A stretch of DNA of 64,000 bases from Paenibacillus lupini. GTDB taxonomy: Bacteria; Bacillota; Bacilli; Paenibacillales; Paenibacillaceae. Both the position numbers and the translations under genes were made by a program. Positions 8,740-17,889 of the stretch are shown piece after piece. Under the pieces are notes generated by a model. That model made no database searches. It had not been told where the DNA came from and saw only the letters and a list, made by a program, of their open reading frames with translations. Numbering within the stretch: position 1 is the first letter of the stretch; each line of letters begins with the position of its first letter. The stretch spans positions 62,001-126,000 of the forward strand of contig NZ_JAASRW010000007.1 of the NCBI RefSeq assembly GCF_011761355.1, written 5' to 3'.

Positions 8740-11232
8740 TTAAGTACGCGGCTTTACCCGATTCGTCGGCTGTGCCGCATAAGGATCATCCGGCCAATAA
8801 TGCTTCGGATATCGTCCCTTCAAATCCTTCTTCACTTCAAAATAAGCCTCATTCCAGAAGCTTTGTAAGTCTCTTGTCACTTGAACTGGTCGCTGCGAAG
8901 GCGACAGCAAGTGCAGCGTTAGTGGAAGCCTTCCTCCTGCAAGCCGCGGCGTTTCTTGAAGTCCAAACAGCTCCTGGAGACGCACCGCAATAAACGGGGC
9001 ATCTGGATCGCTATAATCAATCGGTATTCGCGAACCGCTTGGAACCGTCATATGTGTTGGCACCTGCTCGTCAAGCTCCTGCCTCTGTGTCCAGCTAAGC
9101 AAGCCTTCCAGCAGCTGGACCATATTAAGCCGCTGCAGATCGGAGCGGTTTTTCATTCCATATAGATGAGGCAACAGCCAGTCTTGGACCGTTGCTAGAA
9201 GGTTTTCTTCGGATACATCTGGCCAGCCGCTGTTATGTTGTGCCATCAGGAGCATTCTCGCCTGCAGCTGCTTAGCAGCTTTCGACATGGACAAAAGCTC
9301 CAGCCCTTCGCGGGCAATCCCGTCAGCCAGCGCTATAGCTACTCGTTCAGGTGAGGGCTGCTGAAGCGGCGCTTCCTTTAAAATAATAGCGCCCAGCCGA
9401 ATTCTTCGGCGGGCACGAACCGCATGAGCGTCCATATCCCATTCCACTGCTTCTTCAACTTGCAGCTGTTCACCTGCTGCCTGCTCCAGCCTGTCCATAT
9501 TCAGCTCAGCCGCGAGCCGGATTCGGCTTTCCACTCCCGCATCATCCAGCTCAGCAGCCACAAGATACGCCGCTCGAGACATGGGCTGAAGCTCTGGCAG
9601 CACAGCTCCTCTTCCGTTCGCAAGCAAATATCGGCCATCCGATCGCCGCTGTGCAATTCGGTCCGGATAAGCGAAGGCAAGAAGCAAACCTATATCGGCA
9701 ATACCTTCTGAGCCATCAGCCAATTGCTGCTGCTTTCCATTCTCCTGAAGCATTCGGCTCCATTGCTGAGCCTGAGCCTTAACTCGCTGTATGGCTCCCC
9801 GATCCGCTACCAGCCGGCCACTATAGCCACGCAGCGCTTCCAGTCGAAGCCTAACATCCACATTACGCTCCTGTGGCAGCAGATCACGCTCACTAAGCAG
9901 AGCAGCGAGTTCACATGCTGCCGCTGCTAAGCCAAGCTGCTCTGCCTTCAGCAGCATAAAGCCTAGCCTTGGATGGAGGCCTAGCTTCGCGATTCGGCTC
10001 CCCCACTCCGTTGGTCTTCCCTCTTCATCTATAGCATGCAGTAGCGTTAAGAGATCAAACGATTGGCGGTAGGCAACTTGTGGTGGAGGATCAAGCCATG
10101 CCAGTTCAGTTGGTTTCATCACTCCCCATACGGCAAGCTCGAGCGCTAACGGCGTCAAGTCTGTCTCTAGCAGTTCTGGGGTGTTCTGAAGTGGCAAATA
10201 AGGATGCTCCTGCTCGGTCCAAAGCCGGTAACAGACACCAGGTGCGAGGCGTCCTGCCCGACCTCGCCGCTGATCAGCGGAAGCCTGAGATACAGAAGTT
10301 GTCGCAAGTCTTGTCATCCCCGTACGAGGCGAGAAGCGTGGTACCCGCATAAGGCCGCTGTCCACAACAATCCGTATTCCCTCTACTGTTAAGCTGGACT
10401 CCGCAATCGAGGTGGCGAGAACAACTTTGCGCTCGCCTGGCTTGCATGGTGCAACTGCCGCATCCTGTGCTTCCAGCGGCAGACTGCCATGCAGCTCGGT
10501 AATTCGAATGGATGAATCCAGCCCGGCTTGAGCAAGTAAACCAGCTGTACGCCGAATCTCCCCTATACCAGGTAGAAAGACAAGTACATCACCAGCATGT
10601 TCACGTAGAGCTTGTACAATTGTCTGAGCAATTTGCGGCTCAACCTTGCCTTCTATCCTTGTGCTCCGATAAAACGTCTCCACCGGGTATACTCGCCCGC
10701 TGCTCTTTATGATTGGAGCTCCACCTAGCAGTTCCGCCACCGGCTCCGCATCAAGTGTTGCAGACATGACAACAAGACGTAGATCCTCTCGCAGCAGGGT
10801 TTGGGATTGCAAGGCTAACGCCAGTCCAAGATCACCGTGAAGATGCCGCTCATGGAATTCATCAAACAAGACAGCCCCAACCTGTTCCAAAGCTTGATCC
10901 TCTTGCAGCATTCTCGTTAGGACACCTTCTGTAACGACTTCAATCTTCGTTCGCGCGCTTACCTTTGTATCAAGACGAACACGGTAACCAACGGTATCGC
11001 CAACTTGTTCTCCAAGCATGCTCGCCATATACTTCGCAGCAGATCGTGCAGCAAGTCGGCGCGGCTCCAGCATAATAATCTTGCGTCCCTCCAGCCAAGC
11101 TTCCTTAAGAAGTGCAAGCGGAACTCGAGTCGTCTTACCTGCCCCAGGCTCAGCGACTAATACAGCATTTGTTCCTTTCTGCAGCGCCTCTAACACTTGA
11201 GGCAATACTCGGTCTATTGGCAGTTGCGTCAT
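8740..11232 (-). CDS. hrpB: ATP-dependent helicase HrpB (DEAH/RHA family)
   Basis: 830 residues. Walker A GAGKTT lies at 30-35 and the DEFHERH Walker B box at 124-130. The conserved SATLDAEPVA, STSIAES-like (LATSIAESSLTVEGIRIVVDSG) and QRRGRAGR motifs follow in order, and the HrpB C-terminal domain occupies the last 130 residues, ending PKHYWPDDPYAAQPTNRVKPRT. PKHxWPxDP is a family hallmark. HrpB is a nucleic-acid helicase whose cellular role is poorly defined. The leader is AT-rich with a short degenerate tandem repeat. Confidence 0.95.
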   Translation of the reverse strand: MTQLPIDRVLPQVLEALQKGTNAVLVAEPGAGKTTRVPLALLKEAWLEGRKIIMLEPRRLAARSAAKYMASMLGEQVGDTVGYRVRLDTKVSARTKIEVVTEGVLTRMLQEDQALEQVGAVLFDEFHERHLHGDLGLALALQSQTLLREDLRLVVMSATLDAEPVAELLGGAPIIKSSGRVYPVETFYRSTRIEGKVEPQIAQTIVQALREHAGDVLVFLPGIGEIRRTAGLLAQAGLDSSIRITELHGSLPLEAQDAAVAPCKPGERKVVLATSIAESSLTVEGIRIVVDSGLMRVPRFSPRTGMTRLATTSVSQASADQRRGRAGRLAPGVCYRLWTEQEHPYLPLQNTPELLETDLTPLALELAVWGVMKPTELAWLDPPPQVAYRQSFDLLTLLHAIDEEGRPTEWGSRIAKLGLHPRLGFMLLKAEQLGLAAAACELAALLSERDLLPQERNVDVRLRLEALRGYSGRLVADRGAIQRVKAQAQQWSRMLQENGKQQQLADGSEGIADIGLLLAFAYPDRIAQRRSDGRYLLANGRGAVLPELQPMSRAAYLVAAELDDAGVESRIRLAAELNMDRLEQAAGEQLQVEEAVEWDMDAHAVRARRRIRLGAIILKEAPLQQPSPERVAIALADGIAREGLELLSMSKAAKQLQARMLLMAQHNSGWPDVSEENLLATVQDWLLPHLYGMKNRSDLQRLNMVQLLEGLLSWTQRQELDEQVPTHMTVPSGSRIPIDYSDPDAPFIAVRLQELFGLQETPRLAGGRLPLTLHLLSPSQRPVQVTRDLQSFWNEAYFEVKKDLKGRYPKHYWPDDPYAAQPTNRVKPRT

Positions 11233-11278
11233 GATTCACACATATCCTTTCAATCGTTTAACCTCGTTAATCACCAAC

Positions 11279-11339
11279 AAATTAATGCCATTAATAAATA
11301 TTATTTAATGACGTAAAATAAATAATAATTAATGCCGTA
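11279..11339. repeat. short AT-rich tandem repeat upstream of hrpB
   Basis: About two and a half copies of a degenerate 23-base unit. On the minus strand each copy carries a CATTAA core preceded by ACGG, ACGT or ATGG and followed by an AT-only run. It fills most of the 109-base gap between hrpB and the glycosidase gene. No function can be assigned. Confidence 0.4.
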
Positions 11340-11341
11340 AA

Positions 11342-12160
11342 TTATTTCACAAGCCGGACCATCTGAGCAACCGGGCGATTATCGCCGGTCAATATTTTTT
11401 CCGCTGACCGAAGCTGAGAAGAGCCATCGCCGTCCAAGAAAATACCGTCCTCCAGGTTGCCCACAGCCACTTGCTCTACAATGGCATCACGGAACGCTTG
11501 CAGGGAGCCTTTGGTACTGCTGACGATCAAATACAGCATACCTTCATGGTCATATACCATCGCGGAACGAAGACGATTATCCTCTGGATTTGGTGCCTGC
11601 TCGTGCTTCATTTGTTTAAGCCAATCTTGATCCTGGCCAAGGCTCATACTAATTCCGCCCTGCGCCCAAAATCTCGTATGATCCATTACCTTCAGATCAG
11701 ATGCGTTACGTACCACTTGGACAGACAACTTATCGGATGCTCCATCCCAGACGAGTGTTCCCCGTGCATATTTAGCATTTTCATCACCTGAACCATACTC
11801 TTTGATCTCACCGTTAACAGGCATCCCGTCAACAACAGCAATACTAAGCAGCGCCTTCTCGTAGAAGAATCCGCCATTCACGCCATAAAACGGTGTTAGT
11901 GCAACATTATTCTGAATAGAAGTGAGCGTTACATTCGATGGGCTCGTCTTTAGCACATGCAGTTCCATCCCGTTTGATGATAACAGTTCTTCGTATGTAT
12001 AGGCAGATGGCCCCTTTTCTACAGACCCTTTACTCTTTACTTGAAGAGCGTAGAGCATCACAGCAAACAGCAGTGCAAGGACTAGGAAGATCCCTCCCAT
12101 CACGGCAATGATTTGCAGTTTTCTCTTTCGATTGATTGTCTCTATCGATTCGTTATTCAT
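11342..12160 (-). CDS. membrane-anchored phosphodiester glycosidase (NAGPA domain)
   Basis: 272 residues from the ATG at 12160. A basic N-terminus (NRKRKLQ) leads into an uncleaved hydrophobic helix at about 18-44. The extracellular domain has the family motifs GVNGGFFYEKALLS, ARGTLVWDG, RFWAQGGISMS and the C-terminal DGDGSSQL. This domain cleaves GlcNAc-phosphodiesters in the eukaryotic uncovering enzyme; bacterial substrates are probably wall-associated glycan phosphodiesters (inference). A TTG four codons upstream is possible, but it lies only one base from the GGGGG ribosome binding site. Confidence 0.85.
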   Translation of the reverse strand: MNNESIETINRKRKLQIIAVMGGIFLVLALLFAVMLYALQVKSKGSVEKGPSAYTYEELLSSNGMELHVLKTSPSNVTLTSIQNNVALTPFYGVNGGFFYEKALLSIAVVDGMPVNGEIKEYGSGDENAKYARGTLVWDGASDKLSVQVVRNASDLKVMDHTRFWAQGGISMSLGQDQDWLKQMKHEQAPNPEDNRLRSAMVYDHEGMLYLIVSSTKGSLQAFRDAIVEQVAVGNLEDGIFLDGDGSSQLRSAEKILTGDNRPVAQMVRLVK

Positions 12161-12190
12161 TATGTACTTCAATCCCCCGCCATTCTCTTC

Positions 12191-13144
12191 CTAATCGAAC
12201 CAGCCTTTTCTACGGAACCAGACGTACATACCTGCCCCGATCAACACCATAAAGCCTATTAGGCCAAAATATCCCCAGTGCCAGCTAAGCTCCGGCATAT
12301 TATTAAAATTCATTCCATAGATCCCAGCAAGAAACGTCAGTGGCATAAAGATTGTCGTAATAACCGTCAGCGTCTTCATAATCGAGTTCATCCGATTCGA
12401 GCTATAGGACATAAAGCTGTCCCGTAAATCCGCAGTCATTTCACGTGCAGCATCTGTCATTTCCGTCAACTTGAGGAGATGGTCATAAATATCCCTATAG
12501 AATGCTAGATAACCGTTAAGTCCTTCAATTCGTTCGGTATTAAGCGTACGGTAGAGCAAATCCCGCATTGGCAAAATCGTCTTACGGAGCCTTAACAGCC
12601 GTGAACGGATATTAAAGATCGCGTCCATCGTCATCTGATCCGAGCTTTCACTTCCACTTCCAATCTCCATATCGAGCACTTGCTCTTCAAGCTCCTGTAC
12701 AGCGGGAAAATATTGATCGACCAACTGGTCAATGATCATATATGCCGCGAACATATAGCCGTCCTCACCAAGCTTGGAGGCATGCTGAATCTTCCCCCAC
12801 GCATCGTTAATCTCATGCGATTCCTGCACATGATAGGTCACAATAAACCGGGGACCAATAAATAGATTAACCTCTTGTACCTCCAGGCTCTTGGCGTCAA
12901 CTGAATGCAGTACAAAAAAATGCGTATCATCGTAGTGGTCAAGCTTCGGACGCTGCAGCAAGTGGCAGCAGTCCTCAATGGCCAGAGGATGAAAATGAAA
13001 ATAACTGTCGAGCAGCTTCGTTTCCGCAGGAACCGGTTCACTGAAGTCCACCCAATACCAGTCCAAATCGAGCTCCTTCAAATCATTTAGTTGCAGGTCA
13101 TTCATCCACGTCTTATCTTTCGTATACCCTTTTATTCGAATCAT
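12191..13144 (-). CDS. corA: CorA-family divalent cation (Mg/Co) transporter
   Basis: 317 residues from the ATG at 13144. It has a large cytoplasmic N-terminal domain, a long helix, then two C-terminal transmembrane helices with the signature YGMNF between them and a basic tail (FRRKGWFD). The start is chosen because GGAGG is eight bases upstream; ATGs further upstream at 13159 and beyond lack a suitably spaced site. CorA is a pentameric channel for Mg2+ gated by intracellular Mg2+. It is divergent from gluQ. Confidence 0.94.
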   Translation of the reverse strand: MIRIKGYTKDKTWMNDLQLNDLKELDLDWYWVDFSEPVPAETKLLDSYFHFHPLAIEDCCHLLQRPKLDHYDDTHFFVLHSVDAKSLEVQEVNLFIGPRFIVTYHVQESHEINDAWGKIQHASKLGEDGYMFAAYMIIDQLVDQYFPAVQELEEQVLDMEIGSGSESSDQMTMDAIFNIRSRLLRLRKTILPMRDLLYRTLNTERIEGLNGYLAFYRDIYDHLLKLTEMTDAAREMTADLRDSFMSYSSNRMNSIMKTLTVITTIFMPLTFLAGIYGMNFNNMPELSWHWGYFGLIGFMVLIGAGMYVWFRRKGWFD

Positions 13145-13211
13145 AGCTGTATCCTCCATCGTAATAACCGATTCTCCTATTTTAACGTGTAGAAGCCATT
13201 CTGTAAAAAAG

Positions 13212-13241
13212 TTGCACACGGTAAAAAGGTCATGCTATCAT
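13212..13241 (+). promoter_or_regulatory. sigma-A-type promoter for gluQ
   Basis: TTGCAC (13212-13217) and TATCAT (13236-13241) are 18 bases apart. AAAGGAG follows, and the gluQ ATG is at 13270. Confidence 0.5.
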
Positions 13242-13269
13242 CGTTGTCAATAAAGGAGAGTCGATCGTT

Positions 13270-14238
13270 ATGTCGAATATACGCGGACGCTTCGCCCCTA
13301 CTCCGTCCGGGATGATGCATCTCGGCAACGCTTGGGCAGCCTTGCTCGCTTGGCTGCAGATCCGCAAACAGAACGGACAATTTGTTCTGCGGATGGAAGA
13401 CATCGATGGGCCGCGCTGCCGCCCAGAGCTTGCAGAGCAAGCGCTCGCCGATTTGCGCTGGCTTGGGCTGGATTGGGACGAAGGCCCGGATGTTGGCGGG
13501 CCGTATGCTCCCTACACACAAAGTGAAAGAATTCATCTCTATGGAGCCGCCATGGAGAAGCTTCTGCAAAGCGGTCAACTTTATCCCTGCTATTGCAGCC
13601 GCGCTGAGCTTCATGCTATCGCCAGCGCACCACATGGGCTGTCAGCCGAAGGACCAGCCTATCCAGACACTTGCCGTCTGCTTACCGCTGAAGAGAGACA
13701 GGAACGGCAAGTCCATAAGGATCCTTCCCTTCGGTTCCGTACAGACGAAGAAAGGCCAATTCTATTTAACGATGGCATAGCCGGTATCCAACATTTCCCG
13801 CCTGGAGCAGGCGGCGACTTCGTTGTCCGGCGCGCGGACGGAATCGTGAGCTATCAACTTGCGGTTGTTGTAGATGACGCAGCTATGGGAATCACAGATG
13901 TCCTGCGTGGAGGAGATCTGCTGGATTCCACACCACGTCAGCTCATGTTGTACGATGCTCTTGGTTTGCAAGCGCCACGTTTTGCACATATCCCCCTCTT
14001 GCTTGGTGAAGACGGCAAGCGGCTTGCCAAACGCCATGGAGATACTTCCCTCGCGGGGCTAAAGGCAGCAGGCGTACGCTCCGAACAAATAATCGGTTGG
14101 CTGGCCTATCTAGCTGGTCAACTCGAACGGTTCGAACCCGTTGCAGCATCTGAGCTTATTCATTGTTTTGATTTAACTCGGATTCCAACCGAGTCAATTA
14201 CCATTCATGATACTTTGATGAAGCGGCTGTTCAACTGA
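13270..14238 (+). CDS. gluQ: glutamyl-queuosine tRNA(Asp) synthetase
   Basis: 322 residues. It is a truncated glutamyl-tRNA synthetase paralogue that attaches glutamate to queuosine at the wobble position of tRNA-Asp. The N-terminal GRFAPTPSGMMHLGN contains the HIGH-equivalent HLGN. The zinc-site cysteines lie in CYCSR and YPDTC, and the KMSKS-equivalent is GKRLAKRHGD near residue 255. The anticodon-binding domain of GluRS is absent, as expected for this enzyme. It is one of only three plus-strand genes here, transcribed alone and convergent with the cobalamin operon. Confidence 0.95.
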   Translation: MSNIRGRFAPTPSGMMHLGNAWAALLAWLQIRKQNGQFVLRMEDIDGPRCRPELAEQALADLRWLGLDWDEGPDVGGPYAPYTQSERIHLYGAAMEKLLQSGQLYPCYCSRAELHAIASAPHGLSAEGPAYPDTCRLLTAEERQERQVHKDPSLRFRTDEERPILFNDGIAGIQHFPPGAGGDFVVRRADGIVSYQLAVVVDDAAMGITDVLRGGDLLDSTPRQLMLYDALGLQAPRFAHIPLLLGEDGKRLAKRHGDTSLAGLKAAGVRSEQIIGWLAYLAGQLERFEPVAASELIHCFDLTRIPTESITIHDTLMKRLFN

Positions 14239-14245
14239 ATAGAGT

Positions 14246-14307
14246 AAAAAAAACGAGAGCTAGTTCCAGCCCCACGTTCAACGTGATGGATCGGAATCAG
14301 CTCTCGT
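14246..14307 (-). terminator. strong terminator at the end of the cobalamin operon
   Basis: ACGAGAGCT (14253-14261) pairs with AGCTCTCGT (14299-14307), with an additional inner CACGTT/AACGTG palindrome. An eight-base A-run at 14246-14253 is the U-tract on the minus strand. The stem overlaps the stop codon of cbiZ. The stem could also act on gluQ transcripts, though without a plus-strand T-run. Confidence 0.85.
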
Positions 14308-15007
14308 GCTGTGTTTGGCATGATTCATATACCGTCTCGTATACGAGTCTGCCAATGGCGTTGCCTATTGTTGTTGCGGTTCCAGCATAAGCATGTATGG
14401 CCTCATATTCCTTACTCCCGCTAACCCCAATAACGATCGCATCTGTCGTGGTTCCTGTGGCAATTTGGCCATTATCCGGATCTAGCAGCTGTAAGTCCTG
14501 TAAAGCTGCTGCCTTCGCTTCCGCATACGTGATCACTGCATTCGTCATAGCTGATTCCGTCATTTGGCCGTCTATGAGCAGCACTGTATTAATTGTACCA
14601 GCCGAATAGGCCGAGAATGTTTCCCGCTGCACCCCCGCTCTAGCTGCATTACGAGTGCCAGCCGTAGTAATGCACAGCAGCTTATAGCGATCCCCTTCCA
14701 ACTCGGCTACCGAGGCATGTGTCAGCTTGGCCGCCGTTAGCAAACCTATGGTTTGTTCCGGCGTATATCCCCATTGGTTAAACTGACTTTCCGTATCCTT
14801 CACCGGATCCATCCCCGCATAATCAAGTGGAACTTTCCAATTCACAACCGTAAAAGCATCTGCCATACCACCGTTATGTATCGCATTACTTAGTGTCTTT
14901 AGCTGAACTGGACTAGCGATTTCGATTCGATCTTCCAGGAGTGTAATTTTAACGCCTTTCCAAACGACAGACTCAAAGCTCTCTCCATGACGAAAAGGCT
15001 GACTCAT
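14297..15007 (-). CDS. cbiZ: adenosylcobinamide amidohydrolase CbiZ
   Basis: 236 residues. CbiZ cleaves the aminopropanol-linked amide of adenosylcobinamide or pseudocobalamin to give adenosylcobyric acid, allowing the nucleotide loop to be rebuilt with the cell's preferred base. Family motifs TTAGTRNAARAG (about 117-128) and TGTTTDAIVIG (about 187-197) are present. It overlaps the stop of cobD by four bases (ATGA), so translation is coupled. It is the last gene of the riboswitch-controlled operon. Confidence 0.9.
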   Translation of the reverse strand: MSQPFRHGESFESVVWKGVKITLLEDRIEIASPVQLKTLSNAIHNGGMADAFTVVNWKVPLDYAGMDPVKDTESQFNQWGYTPEQTIGLLTAAKLTHASVAELEGDRYKLLCITTAGTRNAARAGVQRETFSAYSAGTINTVLLIDGQMTESAMTNAVITYAEAKAAALQDLQLLDPDNGQIATGTTTDAIVIGVSGSKEYEAIHAYAGTATTIGNAIGRLVYETVYESCQTQHES

Positions 15008-16095
15008 CGGATGCCTGCTTCCTGGAATTTAGATAAACCTCGTTCAAGCGCTTGCAGCAGCCATTTATTTTGATGCCTAAGCTTTATAGCAAATCGGCAA
15101 TATGAGTCATCTAGTCCAATAAAATGGGAAGCATCGCGAATGAGCACACCCATCCGCCCCATCTCATACTGCAGGCTAGCCGCTGTCAGTCCTGGCCGTT
15201 CTGGCAGCTGTACAAGCAAATAATTAACCGCACCTGGAATAACCCGCAGGCCAAGCTCTTCCAGCCTGCCAATGAGCCAAGGACGTTCATCCTTCAGCCA
15301 TTCCATTGTACGGGCGGCATACTCTTGTTCATCTAGTACCGCTTCTCCAATTAACTGAGCCAGAGAATTCACGCTCCATGGTACTTGAAGCTTGCGTAAT
15401 GCCGTAATCTGCTGAGGTGCTCCCACCATATAGCCAAGACGAATACCCGGTATCGCATAAAATTTGGTCATGGATCGAATCACAAACAGCCGCTCATTAA
15501 CAGCAGCTTCTCGAATTAGCGTAAACTTCTCTTCTTCCGGTATAAAATCCATAAATGCTTCGTCTACCACAACCGTGGCACCTCTATAGACCAGCTTCAT
15601 AATAAGAGTAGGATCAACTAGTTGGCCTGTAGGGTTGTTTGGGGAACCAAACATATAAAAACGAGCATTACATTCGGCAAGCATCGATTCAGTCAAGGCA
15701 AAATCATTTTCAGGCGATAACATCACCGGTGTAATAGAGCCTCCAGCCTTAATAATCGCATCACCATACTCCGTGAAACAAGGATAGGCTAATGCAGTCA
15801 TCGTTGGCTTAATTGCACGAACGACCAGATCAATTAATTCTGCTGCACCATTCCCAATCAGAATCGACTGCTCGTCCACCCTATGAAGCTGCGCCAGCTT
15901 TGCTCGAAGCCCTCGCACGGCAGGATCCGGATACCGATCAATCTGCTCGGCATATTGCAATAGGACACGTTTCACTCCCTCAGGCGGGCCAAATGGATTC
16001 ATATTGGAACTGAAATCAATAAATTGCCTTGCAGGAAAGCCGTAGGTTTCTTCCGCCGTCCGTAAGTCTCCCCCATGTCCATAACGTTCAAGCAT
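15004..16095 (-). CDS. cobD: L-threonine-O-3-phosphate decarboxylase (CobD), PLP-dependent
   Basis: 363 residues of fold-type I aminotransferase family. It makes (R)-1-aminopropan-2-ol phosphate for the nucleotide loop. The PLP lysine is K211 in SMTKFYAIPGIRLGY, with SPNNPTG at 151-157, VVVDEAFMDF around 176-185 and the N-terminal YGHGGD, which is typical of CobD and distinguishes it from histidinol-phosphate aminotransferase. Its place between cobS and cbiZ supports the assignment. Its threonine-phosphate supplier, a PduX-like kinase, is not in the window. Confidence 0.92.
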   Translation of the reverse strand: MLERYGHGGDLRTAEETYGFPARQFIDFSSNMNPFGPPEGVKRVLLQYAEQIDRYPDPAVRGLRAKLAQLHRVDEQSILIGNGAAELIDLVVRAIKPTMTALAYPCFTEYGDAIIKAGGSITPVMLSPENDFALTESMLAECNARFYMFGSPNNPTGQLVDPTLIMKLVYRGATVVVDEAFMDFIPEEEKFTLIREAAVNERLFVIRSMTKFYAIPGIRLGYMVGAPQQITALRKLQVPWSVNSLAQLIGEAVLDEQEYAARTMEWLKDERPWLIGRLEELGLRVIPGAVNYLLVQLPERPGLTAASLQYEMGRMGVLIRDASHFIGLDDSYCRFAIKLRHQNKWLLQALERGLSKFQEAGIR

Positions 16096-16114
16096 GATTG
16101 TTCCCCTCTCATCG

Positions 16115-16927
16115 CTAGATTACGTGAATAGCCAGTAAACCTGCAAATAATAGAACCGCTTCAACTGCTTCGTTCAAAGCACCGTAGGTATCTCCTGTTA
16201 ATCCGCCAAGTTTACGGCTAAGCCATACCGCGAGCAATGTCCCACTTATCCATGTAAGCAACACACAACCAATCAAGACGACTATCGTTTCATACAATGA
16301 AAAACCATCAATCGTTGTACATATAACCGTTAAGAGAACTGCTACTACAAATCCTCCCGTCACTTGACGAAGGGAAGCAAGATGGAACAATGCCCCGATC
16401 CCTTCTCCTTGTCTCGCATTTGGCCAGCCTGCAATGGCTGCTCCCATCCACCAACGACTCCAGATCGGGACAATTGCAAGTAGTGACACCACATGCTTTC
16501 CATCCTCCTGTCCCAGCCATTCTGCCAGCACAGCAAATTTGAACAGCAGCAGCAGGACCGCGGCGATTACACCCATAGCGCCAACACGGCTGTCCTTCAT
16601 AATTTCCAGCATCCGTTCACGCGAGCGATGGCTCAGTACACCATCGGCCGTATCCATCCAGCCATCAAGATGCAGCCCTCCACTTAACGCTGTCCAGACA
16701 ATAAGCAGCAGCACCGCTGAAGGCATGGATGGTGAAAAGAGCTCGAGCACACCAAGCACACCAGCAAGTATAGCTCCGATGATTACACCAGCCAATGGAA
16801 AATAAATGACCGTCCGTGCAAGCGTCACCGGCTCAAAAGGAACCGTAAGCGGTACCGGGATTCGCGTCAGAAATTGTAAAGCAGCGGCTGCGGCTTGTCC
16901 ATGGCGCTTTATAGTAGAAATAACCAT
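16115..16927 (-). CDS. cobS: adenosylcobinamide-GDP ribazoletransferase (cobalamin synthase) CobS
   Basis: 270 residues, integral membrane protein. It joins AdoCbi-GDP with alpha-ribazole to give adenosylcobalamin. The N-terminal LQFLTRIPVP motif and the metal-binding GGLHLDGWMDTADGV / MKDSRVGAMG segments are intact. The start at 16927 is preceded by GGAGTG, eight bases away. It overlaps cbiB by 19 bases; an ATG 17 codons upstream would extend the overlap and lacks a better site. Confidence 0.94.
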   Translation of the reverse strand: MVISTIKRHGQAAAAALQFLTRIPVPLTVPFEPVTLARTVIYFPLAGVIIGAILAGVLGVLELFSPSMPSAVLLLIVWTALSGGLHLDGWMDTADGVLSHRSRERMLEIMKDSRVGAMGVIAAVLLLLFKFAVLAEWLGQEDGKHVVSLLAIVPIWSRWWMGAAIAGWPNARQGEGIGALFHLASLRQVTGGFVVAVLLTVICTTIDGFSLYETIVVLIGCVLLTWISGTLLAVWLSRKLGGLTGDTYGALNEAVEAVLLFAGLLAIHVI

Positions 16928-17889
16928 ATCGTTAACACTCCAACCATTATCAGAATACTTACCACGTATAACAGCCAAACGGAACGCACGATATCATAAG
17001 GCTCCAGCTCTCTTAGCGGCCAACCCATTCTTGCCCGCTCGCTTGGCTCGCCAAAGTAATAATTGAGACCGCCAAGCTCAATGCCAAGCGCACCTGCTAC
17101 AGCTGATTCCGGGATACCACTGTTAGGGCTTGGATGGCGGCGGGCAAACTTACTTATGGATGACCAGGCACGTGCAGCAGACATCCTTTTATGCAGGAGG
17201 GCTGCAACCGTTAACATCAATCCTGTTAATCGTGCCGGTATATAATTCAGAACATCATCGATTCTTGCTGAACACCACCCAAAGTTTACATAATGTTCAT
17301 TACGGTAACCAACCATGGAATCAAGGGTATTGGCAGCACGATACATCATCGCTACTGGCGCAGCGCCTATCAGAGCGAACAATATTGGTGATACAAAGGC
17401 ATCTACCGTATTTTCCGCTACCGTCTCGACAGCCGCTCTTGAAGCTTCTGAAGGCGTTAATTGTGAGGTATCACGACCTACGATATATCCCACGTATTTA
17501 CGTGCGTCTTCTAATCTATCGGCAATTAAAGGGCGGTAGACGAGCATCGCTGCATCCTTCAGCCCTTTGACAGCAATTGTCGTCGAAATAAACCAAGCGC
17601 TGACGATATAGCCGACCCATGGATGAATCCAAGCTGCTGCGGCCGTAATTGCCCACATTGTTCCAAAAGATAGAACCAGGGTTACCGCCATGAGGAGGAT
17701 CCCAGTTGCTTTTACCTGTGCTGCGCTTCGCCCCTCCTCATTAGCCCGAAGATACCTCTCAAGCACACGAATAAGCCGACCGATCCAAATTACAGGATGG
17801 GTCGGCCACTTCGGATCGCCGATGATCCAGTCTATCGCAATAGCTGCAGCAATAAGCAGCAAGATTTCATGCAAAGAATAAAAGATCAT
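16909..17889 (-). CDS. cbiB: adenosylcobinamide-phosphate synthase CbiB
   Basis: 326 residues with several membrane helices. It attaches aminopropanol phosphate to adenosylcobyric acid. The conserved IDWIIGDPKWPTHPVIWIG lies near the N-terminus, with VAENTVDAFVSPILFALIGA and MDSMVGYRNE-like motifs (LDSMVGYRNEHYVNFGW) in the middle. The ATG at 17889 overlaps the TGA of cobU (ATGA), with GGGAG five bases upstream. The reading frame also opens at a GTG at 17901. Confidence 0.94.
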   Translation of the reverse strand: MIFYSLHEILLLIAAAIAIDWIIGDPKWPTHPVIWIGRLIRVLERYLRANEEGRSAAQVKATGILLMAVTLVLSFGTMWAITAAAAWIHPWVGYIVSAWFISTTIAVKGLKDAAMLVYRPLIADRLEDARKYVGYIVGRDTSQLTPSEASRAAVETVAENTVDAFVSPILFALIGAAPVAMMYRAANTLDSMVGYRNEHYVNFGWCSARIDDVLNYIPARLTGLMLTVAALLHKRMSAARAWSSISKFARRHPSPNSGIPESAVAGALGIELGGLNYYFGEPSERARMGWPLRELEPYDIVRSVWLLYVVSILIMVGVLTIWLFLL

